Positions 8,699 to 16,509 of a stretch of DNA of 64,000 bases are shown here, one piece after another. The stretch is from positions 1 to 64,000 of the forward strand of contig JAEXFD010000014.1 in NCBI GenBank assembly GCA_023400405.1. Reading direction: 5' to 3'. Source of the DNA: Pseudomonadota bacterium (GTDB lineage Bacteria; Pseudomonadota; Alphaproteobacteria; Sphingomonadales; Sphingomonadaceae). The notes beneath the pieces were generated by a model. That model did not search any database and had not been told where the DNA came from. It was given only the letters and a program-made list of their open reading frames with translations. The translations under genes were made by a program, and so were the position numbers. Within the stretch, counting starts at the first letter, position 1; the number at the start of each line of letters is the position of its first letter.

Positions 8699-10320
8699 CA
8701 CCAGGTCGCGTAGAGCGCGATGAGGATCAGCACCACCGCGACTGCGCCGATGTTGAAGCTCCCGCGCGTCGCATAGCTGACGCTCTGCGTGTCGATCGTA
8801 TCGACGCCCGGGCGCTGCGGCGTGAGCAGCGAGACGATCACCGCCAAGGCCAGCGAGGCGAGGAACACCACGCCCATACGATTCATGAACGGCGTCAGAT
8901 ATTCGTTTACGCCGGCCGAGAGCATCGGCGAAGGCAGGCCCACCTTCATCAGGTAAGACAGCAGCACCGAGGCGATCGCCGCGCTGATCGCGCCCCATTC
9001 GGTCGCGCGCTTCCAGAACAGGCCGAGCAGAAAGATCACGGTGATGCCGGGCGTGAAGAAGCCAGTGAATTCCTGGATGAACTGGAACGCCTGTTCAGAC
9101 GCGCCGACCAGCGGGCGCGCGGTGAGGATGGCGATGACGATCGCGGTCACCGCGGCAATGCGGCCGACCAGCACCAGATGCTTCTCCTCGGCCTGCTTGC
9201 CCGCCGCATCCTCGGCCTCCGTGCGCTTGCCGCGGAACTTGGCATAGAGATCGAGCGTGAAGATCGTGGCGATCGAATTGATCTTGGAGGCAGTCGAGGC
9301 GATGATCGCCGCGACCAGCGCCGCGAAGACCAGGCCGAGCAGGCCGGTCGGCAGCAGCCGCATCATCGTCGGATAGGCTTCGTCGGGCTTGGCGAGATCG
9401 GGCGCGAGCATCACCGCGGCGATGCCCGGCAGCACGATGATCAGCGGCATCAGCAGCTTGAGGAAGGCGGCAAACAGCACGCCCTTCTGCGCCTCTTGCA
9501 GACTCTTCGCCGCCAGCGCGCGCTGGATGATATACTGGTTGAAGCCCCAGTAGCTGAGGTTCGCGATCCACATACCGCCGACCAGCACCGAGAGACCCGG
9601 CAGGTCGACATAGTGCGGATTGCCCTTTTCGAGGATCATGTGGAAGTGATCGGGCGCGCGGGTGGTGAGCAGGTGCCAGCCGGCGAGCAGGTCGCCCCCG
9701 CCGATCTTGGTGAGCGTCAGATAGGCGACGACGAGGCCGCCGAGCACGAGCAGCGTCACCTGGACGATATCGGTCAGCGCCACCGCCTTCAGCCCGCCGC
9801 GGATCTGATAGAGCAAGGCGAAGGCGCCGAGGATGACGAGCGCGATATTCTGGTCGATCCCGGCCACCTTGGTCACCGCGATCGAGCCAAGCCAGATAAT
9901 CGAAGTAAGGTTCACGAAGACGTAGAGCGCCAGCCAGAACAGCGCCATGATCACCGGCAGCAGGCGGCCGTAACGGCGCGCCAGGAACTGCGGCATCGTG
10001 TAGATTTCATTCTTGAGGAAGATCGGCAGGAAGAACTTGCCGACGATCAGCAGCGTCGCCGCCGCCATCCACTCATAGGAAGCGATGCCGAGCCCGATCG
10101 CATAGCCCGAGCCGGACATGCCGACGATCTGCTCGGCCGAGATGTTCGCCGCGATCAGCGAAGCGCCGATCGCCCACCAGGGCAGGTTCTTCGACGCGAG
10201 GAAATAGTCCGACGTGTCCTTTGCGTGGCCGGCCTTTTCGCGACTGACCCATTGCGCCAGGCCGAAGATGCCGATGGCGTAGACGATGACGACGATCAGA
10301 TCGATCTGCGACAGACTCAT
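8695..10320 (-). CDS. Sodium/sugar symporter (SSS family, SGLT-like)
   Basis: A 541-residue inner-membrane protein with about 14 hydrophobic segments. The family pattern includes DYFLASKNLPWWAIG near residue 40, ANISAEQIVG near 60 and the TSIIWLGS region near 140. SSS carriers couple Na+ to uptake of a hexose or similar solute. Being the first gene of an operon with dgoK and dgoA and divergent from a GntR regulator, it most likely imports galactose, galactonate or a related sugar. The start at 10320 is chosen as the ATG just before the first hydrophobic helix. The substrate is inferred only from context. Confidence 0.88.
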   Translation of the reverse strand: MSLSQIDLIVVIVYAIGIFGLAQWVSREKAGHAKDTSDYFLASKNLPWWAIGASLIAANISAEQIVGMSGSGYAIGLGIASYEWMAAATLLIVGKFFLPIFLKNEIYTMPQFLARRYGRLLPVIMALFWLALYVFVNLTSIIWLGSIAVTKVAGIDQNIALVILGAFALLYQIRGGLKAVALTDIVQVTLLVLGGLVVAYLTLTKIGGGDLLAGWHLLTTRAPDHFHMILEKGNPHYVDLPGLSVLVGGMWIANLSYWGFNQYIIQRALAAKSLQEAQKGVLFAAFLKLLMPLIIVLPGIAAVMLAPDLAKPDEAYPTMMRLLPTGLLGLVFAALVAAIIASTASKINSIATIFTLDLYAKFRGKRTEAEDAAGKQAEEKHLVLVGRIAAVTAIVIAILTARPLVGASEQAFQFIQEFTGFFTPGITVIFLLGLFWKRATEWGAISAAIASVLLSYLMKVGLPSPMLSAGVNEYLTPFMNRMGVVFLASLALAVIVSLLTPQRPGVDTIDTQSVSYATRGSFNIGAVAVVLILIALYATWW

Positions 10321-10387
10321 GGGCGCGCGCCCTCCCCTGGCTGGCGGAATGGCGGCCACGGTGCCGCTCTATGCCTGCCTGTCCATT

Positions 10388-10395
10388 TATCGTAT
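10388..10395. promoter_or_regulatory. Shared TATCGTAT motif, candidate regulator site
   Basis: The intergenic region between the symporter and the GntR gene contains TATCGTAT in an AT-rich patch. The same octamer occurs at 18387-18394 in the other divergent promoter of the sugar locus. A binding site for the adjacent FadR-type regulator is a plausible reading, but the motif could also be promoter sequence. Confidence 0.35.
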
Positions 10396-10440
10396 TTATC
10401 GGTCTTGTCCAGCGCCGCGGGCGCGCTAAACATAAGTGAA

Positions 10441-11178
10441 ATGGCCAGCACTTACCCCCCGCTCGGCGCCGGCGAGGCGCGCTCCCAGCTCGGACGCAAT
10501 CTCACATATGGCATGCTCGACAGCCTGGGGCGAGCGATCGTTACCGGCCGCTACGAGAAAGAGGCGTTTCCCACCGAAGCCGAGCTTGCCAAGCAGCATG
10601 GCGTCAGCCGATCGGTGACGCGAGAAGCGGTGAAGATGCTCACCGCCAAGGGCCTGCTCAGCGCCCGCCCGCGCCAGGGCACCGTCGTCCAGCCGGCCGC
10701 GGCCTGGAACCTGTTCGATACCGACGTGCTGCGCTGGCTGCTCGAGCGGCAATTCTCGGTCGAGCTGCTCAAGCAATTCAACCAGCTGCGCGTCGCGATC
10801 GAGCCCGAAGCGGCCGCGCTCGCCGCCCAGTTTGGCGAGGAATCTGATTTTGCCGGGATCAGCGCCGGGCTCGAGCGGATGGAAGCAGCGGAAAAGGGCC
10901 TCGACGAGCCGCTCGAGGCCGACATCGCCTTCCATGTCGCCATCCTGCGCGCCTCGAAGAACCCCTTCTACGCTCAATTCCGCGACGTGGTGACCACCGC
11001 GCTGCGCACCTCGATCCGCTTCACCAACCGGATCAAGGGCCGCACGGCGAACGTGGCAGATCACGGCGCGGTGCGCGACGCGATCGTCGCCCGCAATCCC
11101 GACGCGGCGCGCTCCGCAATGCGCGCGCTGATCGGCGACGTGCTCGACCTGATCGAATCGAAGGGCAGCGAGGGCTGA
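10441..11178 (+). CDS. GntR/FadR-family transcriptional regulator (DgoR-like)
   Basis: A 245-residue repressor-type protein. The winged-helix domain spans about residues 15-85 (FPTEAELAKQHGVSRSVTREAVKML, then ARPRQGTVV). A FadR/FCD effector-binding helical domain covers about 95-235, with the conserved D-x3-H pattern in EADIAFHVAILRAS. It is divergent from the symporter-dgoK-dgoA unit, so it probably controls that unit and perhaps the polysaccharide genes, with a sugar-acid ligand. The start is the first ATG in frame at the beginning of the conserved region. Confidence 0.88.
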   Translation: MASTYPPLGAGEARSQLGRNLTYGMLDSLGRAIVTGRYEKEAFPTEAELAKQHGVSRSVTREAVKMLTAKGLLSARPRQGTVVQPAAAWNLFDTDVLRWLLERQFSVELLKQFNQLRVAIEPEAAALAAQFGEESDFAGISAGLERMEAAEKGLDEPLEADIAFHVAILRASKNPFYAQFRDVVTTALRTSIRFTNRIKGRTANVADHGAVRDAIVARNPDAARSAMRALIGDVLDLIESKGSEG

Positions 11179-11328
11179 GCTCCCAGCCAGGCTGGAGACG
11201 GCGATCACTGCGGCGAACCTTCGTGGCGAGGAGCTACCGCGCGACCACCGTCGATATCACAGCATCTAGCGCATCCGGAATTCTGTGATTACAGGTGTAG
11301 TCGCCAGTTCGTTTCGGAGCCTTGTTCG

Positions 11329-11901
11329 ATGTTTCTTGCCTTTGCACTGTCGGTCAGCCTGCTTGCCGCCCCGATCCCCCAACAAGCGGCGGCCGCCGAC
11401 AATGCGGAGATGAAGGCGCTGTTCGACGCCGACCAGGCGGTACGCGCCGGGCTCAAGCCGGAACAGGTCGCGGACCGCGCGTTCGTGCTCAAGATGATCG
11501 CCGACGATCGCCAACGCCGCGCCACCGTGCGTGAATTGCTGGACCGAGGTGCGCTGCAAACCGGCGAGGATTTCTACGCCGCGGCTTTCGTCTTTCAGCA
11601 TGGTTCGACGGCGGAAGACTATTTGCTCGCGCACAGCCTAGCGATGGCCGCGATGGCCAAGGGCAAGGCGGAAGCGAACTGGATCGCCGCCGCCACGCTC
11701 GATCGCTATCTCCAGAAGGTCGGCCAGAAGCAAATCTACGGCACGCAATATATCACGTCGAAAGAGGCGGGACCGACGATGGAGCCCTATGACCGCGCAC
11801 TGGTGCCGGATCGCCTCCGCGCCGCGCTCGCGGTTCCCGAGCAGCCCGCGCAGGATGCGAGACTGTCGGCAATGAAGGCAGCGCTCCCGCCGGCCAAATG
11901 A
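11329..11901 (+). CDS. Secreted DUF6624-like protein
   Basis: A 190-residue protein with a signal peptide (residues 1 to about 22, cleavage near AAA-AD). The core has ALFDADQAVRAG near residue 30 and a conserved C-terminal half with WIAAATLDRYL and KQIYGTQY. That pattern recalls DUF6624 proteins, which are of unknown function and often exported. It stands alone: downstream of the GntR gene by 150 bp and convergent with the FMN reductase gene. I am fairly sure of the gene, less sure of the family name. Confidence 0.75.
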   Translation: MFLAFALSVSLLAAPIPQQAAAADNAEMKALFDADQAVRAGLKPEQVADRAFVLKMIADDRQRRATVRELLDRGALQTGEDFYAAAFVFQHGSTAEDYLLAHSLAMAAMAKGKAEANWIAAATLDRYLQKVGQKQIYGTQYITSKEAGPTMEPYDRALVPDRLRAALAVPEQPAQDARLSAMKAALPPAK

Positions 11902-11965
11902 CGACGCGGCGGGAGGGTCGCCCGGGACCCGAGCTTGGCCGGGCCCAGGGTTGCGGAGCGATGGA

Positions 11966-12568
11966 TCAGGCCGCAGCAGCCTCTGCGGACTTGGCCGCCA
12001 TCGTTGCCTTCGCCCACCAGACCAACTCGTCCAGCGCGGTCTGGGTCGAGGGTAGCAGATTGGCCTCGATCGTCTCGATCGGCTGCTTCCCCAAAGCGGG
12101 ATGCACGGCCATGAAATCGCCGCCGCCGATATGGATGGTGGCGTGCGTCGAGACCATCTGCAGCTCGATCCCGATCATCCGCAGATGCTCGACCGCGCGC
12201 ACGGCGCCGGTGCCACCATAGCCGATCGCAGTGAACGGCTTGCGGGTCCATTCCTTGTAAGCCTGGTCGAGCGCGTTCTTGAGCGCGCCGGTGATCGAGT
12301 GATTATATTCGGCGACGACGAAGATATAGCCGTCGAACCCGCCGATCCGCTCCTGCCAGCGCACCGCTTCGGGATTCTGGCTCGGCATCCACAGGTTGGA
12401 GGCCACCTCGTCGAAAAAGGGCAGCGGATGATCGCGCAGGTCGACGATCTCGACTTCCATGTCGTCGCGCGCCTGGGCCTGTTTCAAAATCCATTGGGCC
12501 GGTGCATCGGCAAAGCGAGTTGGGCGAGTCGAACCGATGATGATCGCAATCCGGGGCTTAGCAGTCAT
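11966..12568 (-). CDS. NAD(P)H-dependent FMN reductase (flavodoxin-like quinone reductase)
   Basis: A 200-residue cytosolic flavoprotein of the NADPH-dependent FMN reductase family. The FMN phosphate-binding loop IIGSTRPTR is at residues 9-17, and the flavin-contacting VVAEYNHSITGALKNALD appears near residues 85-102. Such enzymes reduce quinones, azo dyes or free FMN. The start at 12568 follows a good SD (GAGG). It is divergent from an HxlR regulator, a pairing often seen for quinone- or electrophile-responsive oxidoreductases, so induction by such stress is likely. Confidence 0.9.
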   Translation of the reverse strand: MTAKPRIAIIIGSTRPTRFADAPAQWILKQAQARDDMEVEIVDLRDHPLPFFDEVASNLWMPSQNPEAVRWQERIGGFDGYIFVVAEYNHSITGALKNALDQAYKEWTRKPFTAIGYGGTGAVRAVEHLRMIGIELQMVSTHATIHIGGGDFMAVHPALGKQPIETIEANLLPSTQTALDELVWWAKATMAAKSAEAAAA

Positions 12569-12604
12569 GGTAACCTCGTGTATTCTGGTTTCCTTGGGTA
12601 ACCT
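12569..12604. promoter_or_regulatory. Directly repeated GGTAACCT motif in HxlR/FMN reductase promoter
   Basis: GGTAACCT occurs at 12569-12576 and again at 12597-12604, 28 bases apart, in a divergent gap of only 74 bp. The core GGTAACC is nearly self-complementary, as expected for a winged-helix dimer. The first copy directly abuts the reductase start codon. It is a candidate HxlR operator. Confidence 0.4.
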
Positions 12605-12642
12605 GATTACGAAACGCTGCCGGAACCGGGCAAGGAGGCACA

Positions 12643-13020
12643 TTGTCGTTACCAGATAACCATGCGGATACTGCCCGCTGCGAACATATCAGCCGGCTGC
12701 TGGCGCGGATCAGCGACAAATGGTCGATGCTGGTGGTGCGCGTGCTCGGCCGCGGGCCGCTGCGCTTCAATGCGCTGCGTCGCGAAGTGGGGGAGATCAG
12801 CCAGAAGGTGCTCGCCTCGACGCTGCGCGATCTTGAGGAGAACGGCTTCGTCTCGCGCACCGTCACGCCGGTCAATCCGCCCCAGGTCGAATATGCGCTG
12901 ACCGATCTCGGCCGCGAATTCCTCCACCCGGTGCAGACGCTGGCGGAATGGATCGTCGCCAATGCGGCGCGGATGGACGCTGCCCGCGATGCCTATGCCG
13001 TGCGCCGCGCGAACGATTGA
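12643..13020 (+). CDS. HxlR-family transcriptional regulator
   Basis: A 125-residue MarR-like winged-helix protein. The HxlR signature is clear: a Cys near the N-terminus (Cys13), ISDKWSMLVVRVLGRGPLRFN (residues about 23-43), ISQKVLASTLRDLEENGFVSR and a YALTDLG wing. Cys13 is the kind of residue used for redox or electrophile sensing in HxlR/YodB proteins. The TTG start is supported by AAGGAGG a few bases upstream. Divergent from the FMN reductase gene, which it probably controls. Confidence 0.9.
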   Translation: MSLPDNHADTARCEHISRLLARISDKWSMLVVRVLGRGPLRFNALRREVGEISQKVLASTLRDLEENGFVSRTVTPVNPPQVEYALTDLGREFLHPVQTLAEWIVANAARMDAARDAYAVRRAND

Positions 13021-13081
13021 GAAGCCGCGGCACGATCCGTTGCCAGCTTCGTTCTTCCCGCATAAAGCGAAAGGACGAGGC

Positions 13082-13189
13082 ATGACCGATCCAGAAGATG
13101 AGATCCCCGGCACCCGCGAGCAGGAGGCGCTGGAAGAGGCGCAGAAGGACGCAGCCGAGGAGCGCGAGGAAGAAGGCGGGTATCAGTAA
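13082..13189 (+). CDS. Small acidic protein of 35 residues, function unknown
   Basis: A very short, Glu/Asp-rich frame with no cysteine or hydrophobic segment; it would form one amphipathic helix (EQEALEEAQKDAAEE). A reasonable SD (AAAGGACGAGG) lies directly before the ATG. It lies 61 bp after the HxlR gene on the same strand. I do not know the family; coding is likely but not certain. Confidence 0.55.
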   Translation: MTDPEDEIPGTREQEALEEAQKDAAEEREEEGGYQ

Positions 13190-13234
13190 GCGCGGTAGGG
13201 GAAGGACCTTGGGGTCCCTCCCCACCGTTTCGAA

Positions 13235-14164
13235 TCAATCCATCTTGATCGGCAGAATTGCGCCGTCTGCGCGATATTCGATCTTCTGGATCGCGACGCG
13301 GCGTTCGTCGCTATAGGGGCCCTCGCCCTTCTTTCCCTCCCAGCGGTGATAGGCGATGTACCAGTCGCCGGTCTTGGGATCCTGGAAGAAGCTGTGGTGG
13401 CCGGGGCCTTTGTACTTCTTGTCGCTCTGGAGCAGCGGCCCGCCATAGCGCCACGGGCCGGTCGGCGAGAGCGAGACGGCGTAATGGACCTGATATGTCG
13501 CATAGTTCCATTGGCCGGCGCTGTACGACAGATAATAGATGCCGTTCCGATAGTGCATGAACGCGCCTTCGGTGAAGTTCGGCGGGGTTTCCACCGGCAC
13601 TTCATGGTCGATCGTCACCATGTCGGGCTTGAGCACCCAGGCCCGCAGCTTCTTGCCCGCGCTGCCGCCGGCATAGAGATAGGGCGTCTTGGTCTTGGGA
13701 TCGACGAACACCGCCGGATCGATCGCCTCGAAGCCATGGCCGCCGTCGCTGACCAGCGGCTTGCCGCTGTCGGCGCAGGGCCCTTTCGGCGTATCGCACA
13801 CCGCGACCCCGAGCCGGCTCGGGGTCGGGTTCTGCGGCCCGACCGAATAATAGAAATAATATTTGCCGTTTGCCGGCGTCATGTGTGGTGCCCACAGGAA
13901 ATGCGTACGGGCATGATCGTCGTCGATCCAGCCGATCTGCTTCTGCTCGATCATCGGCGGCTCGACCCTGGTCCAATGGGAAAGATCGCGCGATTCCCAA
14001 GCGAACAGCCGCTCGCCGCGGCCGGTATCGGTCGGGTAGACCCAATATTCGCCCTCGACCGCGATCGCCGTCGGGTCGGCGCCGGCAAACACCGACTCGA
14101 CCGACTGGGCCTGCGCCGCCGCCGGGGCGAGCAGCAACGCGAGGGGCAGCGCCAGCCGCCTCAC
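13235..14164 (-). CDS. Glycoside hydrolase family 43 protein, exported
   Basis: A 309-residue five-bladed beta-propeller glycosidase with a signal peptide (residues 1-20, AQA-Q). The expected acidic residues of GH43 are seen: Asp in GADPTAI near residue 30, Asp in AIDPAVF near 150 and Glu in FTEGAFMHY near 200. GH43 enzymes act on arabinofuranosides, xylosides or beta-1,3-galactans. With galactose genes around it, galactan or arabinogalactan side chains are the best guess. Its ATG overlaps the GH5-like gene stop by four bases, making it the last gene of a dehydratase-epimerase-glycosidase unit. Confidence 0.85.
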   Translation of the reverse strand: MRRLALPLALLLAPAAAQAQSVESVFAGADPTAIAVEGEYWVYPTDTGRGERLFAWESRDLSHWTRVEPPMIEQKQIGWIDDDHARTHFLWAPHMTPANGKYYFYYSVGPQNPTPSRLGVAVCDTPKGPCADSGKPLVSDGGHGFEAIDPAVFVDPKTKTPYLYAGGSAGKKLRAWVLKPDMVTIDHEVPVETPPNFTEGAFMHYRNGIYYLSYSAGQWNYATYQVHYAVSLSPTGPWRYGGPLLQSDKKYKGPGHHSFFQDPKTGDWYIAYHRWEGKKGEGPYSDERRVAIQKIEYRADGAILPIKMD

Positions 14165-15300
14165 GGCACGATTCCCTTGGGTGCGGCGGCGAGGCGCCTA
14201 ATCAGGTCAGTCTCCGCCTGGCGATACGGCTTGCCGTCGCCGCGGAACACTTCGTGGAACCAGATGGTCGGCTCCTCGAACGTATAGGGCTTCTTCCAGC
14301 TGTCCCAAGGCAGGCGCGTCTGCGTCTTCCCGTCGACAAAGCCCCAGTTCATCATGCCGATATTGAGCCGCTTGGCGATCGGCAACGAGCCGTCGAAGGT
14401 CGAGCCGTTGCCGCGGGCCATATATTCGGTGCAGATCACCGGCCGGCCATAGGTCATCATCTGCCGCGCGCGGCGCTCGAACGTCTCGGGCCAGCTATAA
14501 TCGTGGAAGGTGATCACGTCGGACTGGGTGACCTGGGTCTTCTCGACCGCGTCGAGCGTCGAGGCATCGTCCCAATGATCGCCGATCCACACGCCCGAAG
14601 TCAGCGGCTGGGTCGGATCGACCGACCGGGCCCAATTGAACACCTTGGGTAGCAGCTGGGCGACGTACTTGTTCTTGTCCGGCGTCGCGGGATAATTTCC
14701 GCCGCCGCCATTGTTGGGCTCGTTCCACAGATCCCAGCCGAGGATGCGATTGTCCTTGCCGAAGGCGCCGACGATCCCCTTCACATAGGATTCGAGCTTG
14801 TCATACTGGCTCGCATCCTTGAGCCGCGCGGCGCCAGGGGCCTGGACCCAGCCCGAATTGTGCACGCCCGGGATCGGCGGATGCTGCGGCCCGGCGACCG
14901 GGTTCGGATCCCAGCAGCTGTCGAACAGCACGAACAGCGGCTTGATCTTGTGCTTGGCGGCGATCGCCAGGAAGGCGTCGATCCGCTGCTTGAAGCCCTC
15001 CGGATCCTTTTCCCAGAGCAGATTGTGGAGGAACACGCGCATCGTGTTCATCCCGATCGACTGAGCCCAGCCCAGTTCCTTGTCGATCGTCGCGGGATCG
15101 AAGGTCTCGGGCTGCCACATTTCGAGCTGGTTGATCGCGCTGGCGGGCGTGTAGTTCGCGCCCACCAGCCAGGGCTGCTGCTTGTACCAGGCGGCCGCCT
15201 GGGCCTTGGTCCATTGCTCGCGGGCCTCGGCGGGGGAAATGCCGCCGGCCAGGGCGAGCGCCGCGGTGGCCAGCAGGAAGGTGCGGCGGATCATCGTCAT
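14161..15300 (-). CDS. GH5-like (clan GH-A) glycoside hydrolase, exported
   Basis: A 379-residue TIM-barrel glycosidase with a signal peptide (about residues 1-26). Clan GH-A hallmarks are present: GMNTMRVFLHN near residue 80, the acid/base motif WDLWNEPN near 165, and a late strand with ICTEYMARG that supplies the nucleophile Glu. The family is GH5-like; databases often label such proteins cellulase-family or xylanase, but substrate cannot be read from sequence. Genomic context with galactose catabolism suggests a galactose-containing hemicellulose or pectin. The start at 15300 follows AGAGGAGAG. Confidence 0.82.
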   Translation of the reverse strand: MTMIRRTFLLATAALALAGGISPAEAREQWTKAQAAAWYKQQPWLVGANYTPASAINQLEMWQPETFDPATIDKELGWAQSIGMNTMRVFLHNLLWEKDPEGFKQRIDAFLAIAAKHKIKPLFVLFDSCWDPNPVAGPQHPPIPGVHNSGWVQAPGAARLKDASQYDKLESYVKGIVGAFGKDNRILGWDLWNEPNNGGGGNYPATPDKNKYVAQLLPKVFNWARSVDPTQPLTSGVWIGDHWDDASTLDAVEKTQVTQSDVITFHDYSWPETFERRARQMMTYGRPVICTEYMARGNGSTFDGSLPIAKRLNIGMMNWGFVDGKTQTRLPWDSWKKPYTFEEPTIWFHEVFRGDGKPYRQAETDLIRRLAAAPKGIVP

Positions 15301-15319
15301 GTCTCTCTCCTCTTGGCCG

Positions 15320-16471
15320 TCAGCGCTTGCGCGCGGGCCCCTGGCCGGTGCTCAGCCGATAGGTCATCACGTTGCGATAGGTCTGGCCCGGATCGAGCCG
15401 GGCATTGGGGAAGCCGCGCTGGTTCGGGCTGTCCGGGAAGATCTGCGGCTCCATCACGATCGCATCGCCTTCGCGATAGATCTTCTTCGCCTTGCCGCTC
15501 GACGTGCCGTCGAGGAAATTGCCCGAATAGAATTGCAGGCCCGGCTGGTTCGACCACAGCTCGAAGCCGCGGCCCGAGGCGGGATCATAGACCTTGGCCA
15601 TCAGGTGCTGGCCGGGCGTCACCGCGCGGCCGACCACCCAATTATGATCATAGCCGCGGCCCCAGACGATCTGCTGGTCGCGGGCGTCGCGCACCCGCTC
15701 GCCCACCGCATGCGGCGTGCGGAAATCGAAGACGGTGCCGGCGACCGGCTTGAACTCGCCGGTCGGGATCGCGCCGTCGTCGGTCGGCAGATAAGTCTGG
15801 GCGGGAATGGTGACGATATGCCCCATCGCACCGTTCGCGGAGCCTTCGCCCGAGAGGTTCCAGTAATTGTGGTTGGTGATGTTGACGATCGTCGGCTTGT
15901 CGGTGGTGGCGACATATTCGATCGTGAGGTTATTCGCCTCGTCGAGCGAATAGGTCGCGTCGATGGTCAGCGTGCCGGGATAGCCCTGGTCGCCATCCGG
16001 GCTGATATAGCGCAGCGTCACCGAGGCGGTCGGCCCGTTCTTCACCGAGACGACGTCCCACAGCACCTTGTCGAAGCCGGTTGTGCCGCCATGCAGCGAA
16101 TTCTTGCCGTTGTTGACCGGCGCCTGATAGTTCTGGCCGTCGATCCGGTAGCGGCCCGCCGCGAGGCGATTGCCGAACCGGCCGACGGTGGCGCCGAAAT
16201 ATTGCGGCTTGGCGAGATAGTCGCCCAGATCGGCATAGCCGAGCGCGACATCGGCCTTGCGGCCCATGCGATCGGGCATGACCAGCGACTGGATCGAGGC
16301 GCCATAGGCGATCACCGTCGCGGAGACCCCGCGCGCGTTGGAGAGGGTGATCGCGGCGACCTGGCGCCCGTCGGGCAGGCGGCCGAAGCTGCCGCGCTTG
16401 GCAGTGGCGGCCTCGGCGGGCGCGATCAGGACCGCGGCGGCGATCAGGCCGGCGGTGGCGATGGTCTTCAT
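15320..16471 (-). CDS. Periplasmic aldose 1-epimerase (galactose mutarotase)
   Basis: A 383-residue GalM-family protein with a signal peptide (residues 1-21, AEA-A), so it acts outside the cytoplasm. Family signatures are GATVGRFGNRLAAG near residue 95, the catalytic His in NNGKNSLHGGTTGFDK, NITNHNYWNLSG near 205, and a late Glu in VMEPQIFPDSPN. It interconverts alpha and beta anomers of galactose or other aldoses released by the glycosidases. It lies 19 bp upstream of the GH5-like gene and 38 bp downstream of the dehydratase gene, in one operon. Confidence 0.92.
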   Translation of the reverse strand: MKTIATAGLIAAAVLIAPAEAATAKRGSFGRLPDGRQVAAITLSNARGVSATVIAYGASIQSLVMPDRMGRKADVALGYADLGDYLAKPQYFGATVGRFGNRLAAGRYRIDGQNYQAPVNNGKNSLHGGTTGFDKVLWDVVSVKNGPTASVTLRYISPDGDQGYPGTLTIDATYSLDEANNLTIEYVATTDKPTIVNITNHNYWNLSGEGSANGAMGHIVTIPAQTYLPTDDGAIPTGEFKPVAGTVFDFRTPHAVGERVRDARDQQIVWGRGYDHNWVVGRAVTPGQHLMAKVYDPASGRGFELWSNQPGLQFYSGNFLDGTSSGKAKKIYREGDAIVMEPQIFPDSPNQRGFPNARLDPGQTYRNVMTYRLSTGQGPARKR

Positions 16472-16509
16472 CCTGGCTCTCTCCTCTCTGTTTTCGTTGA
16501 TGCTGGGCG

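Noticed and set aside
9178..10440. A long plus-strand extension upstream of the GntR regulator
   Set aside because: It runs antisense through the symporter gene; the regulator begins at ATG 10441 where the conserved HTH region starts.
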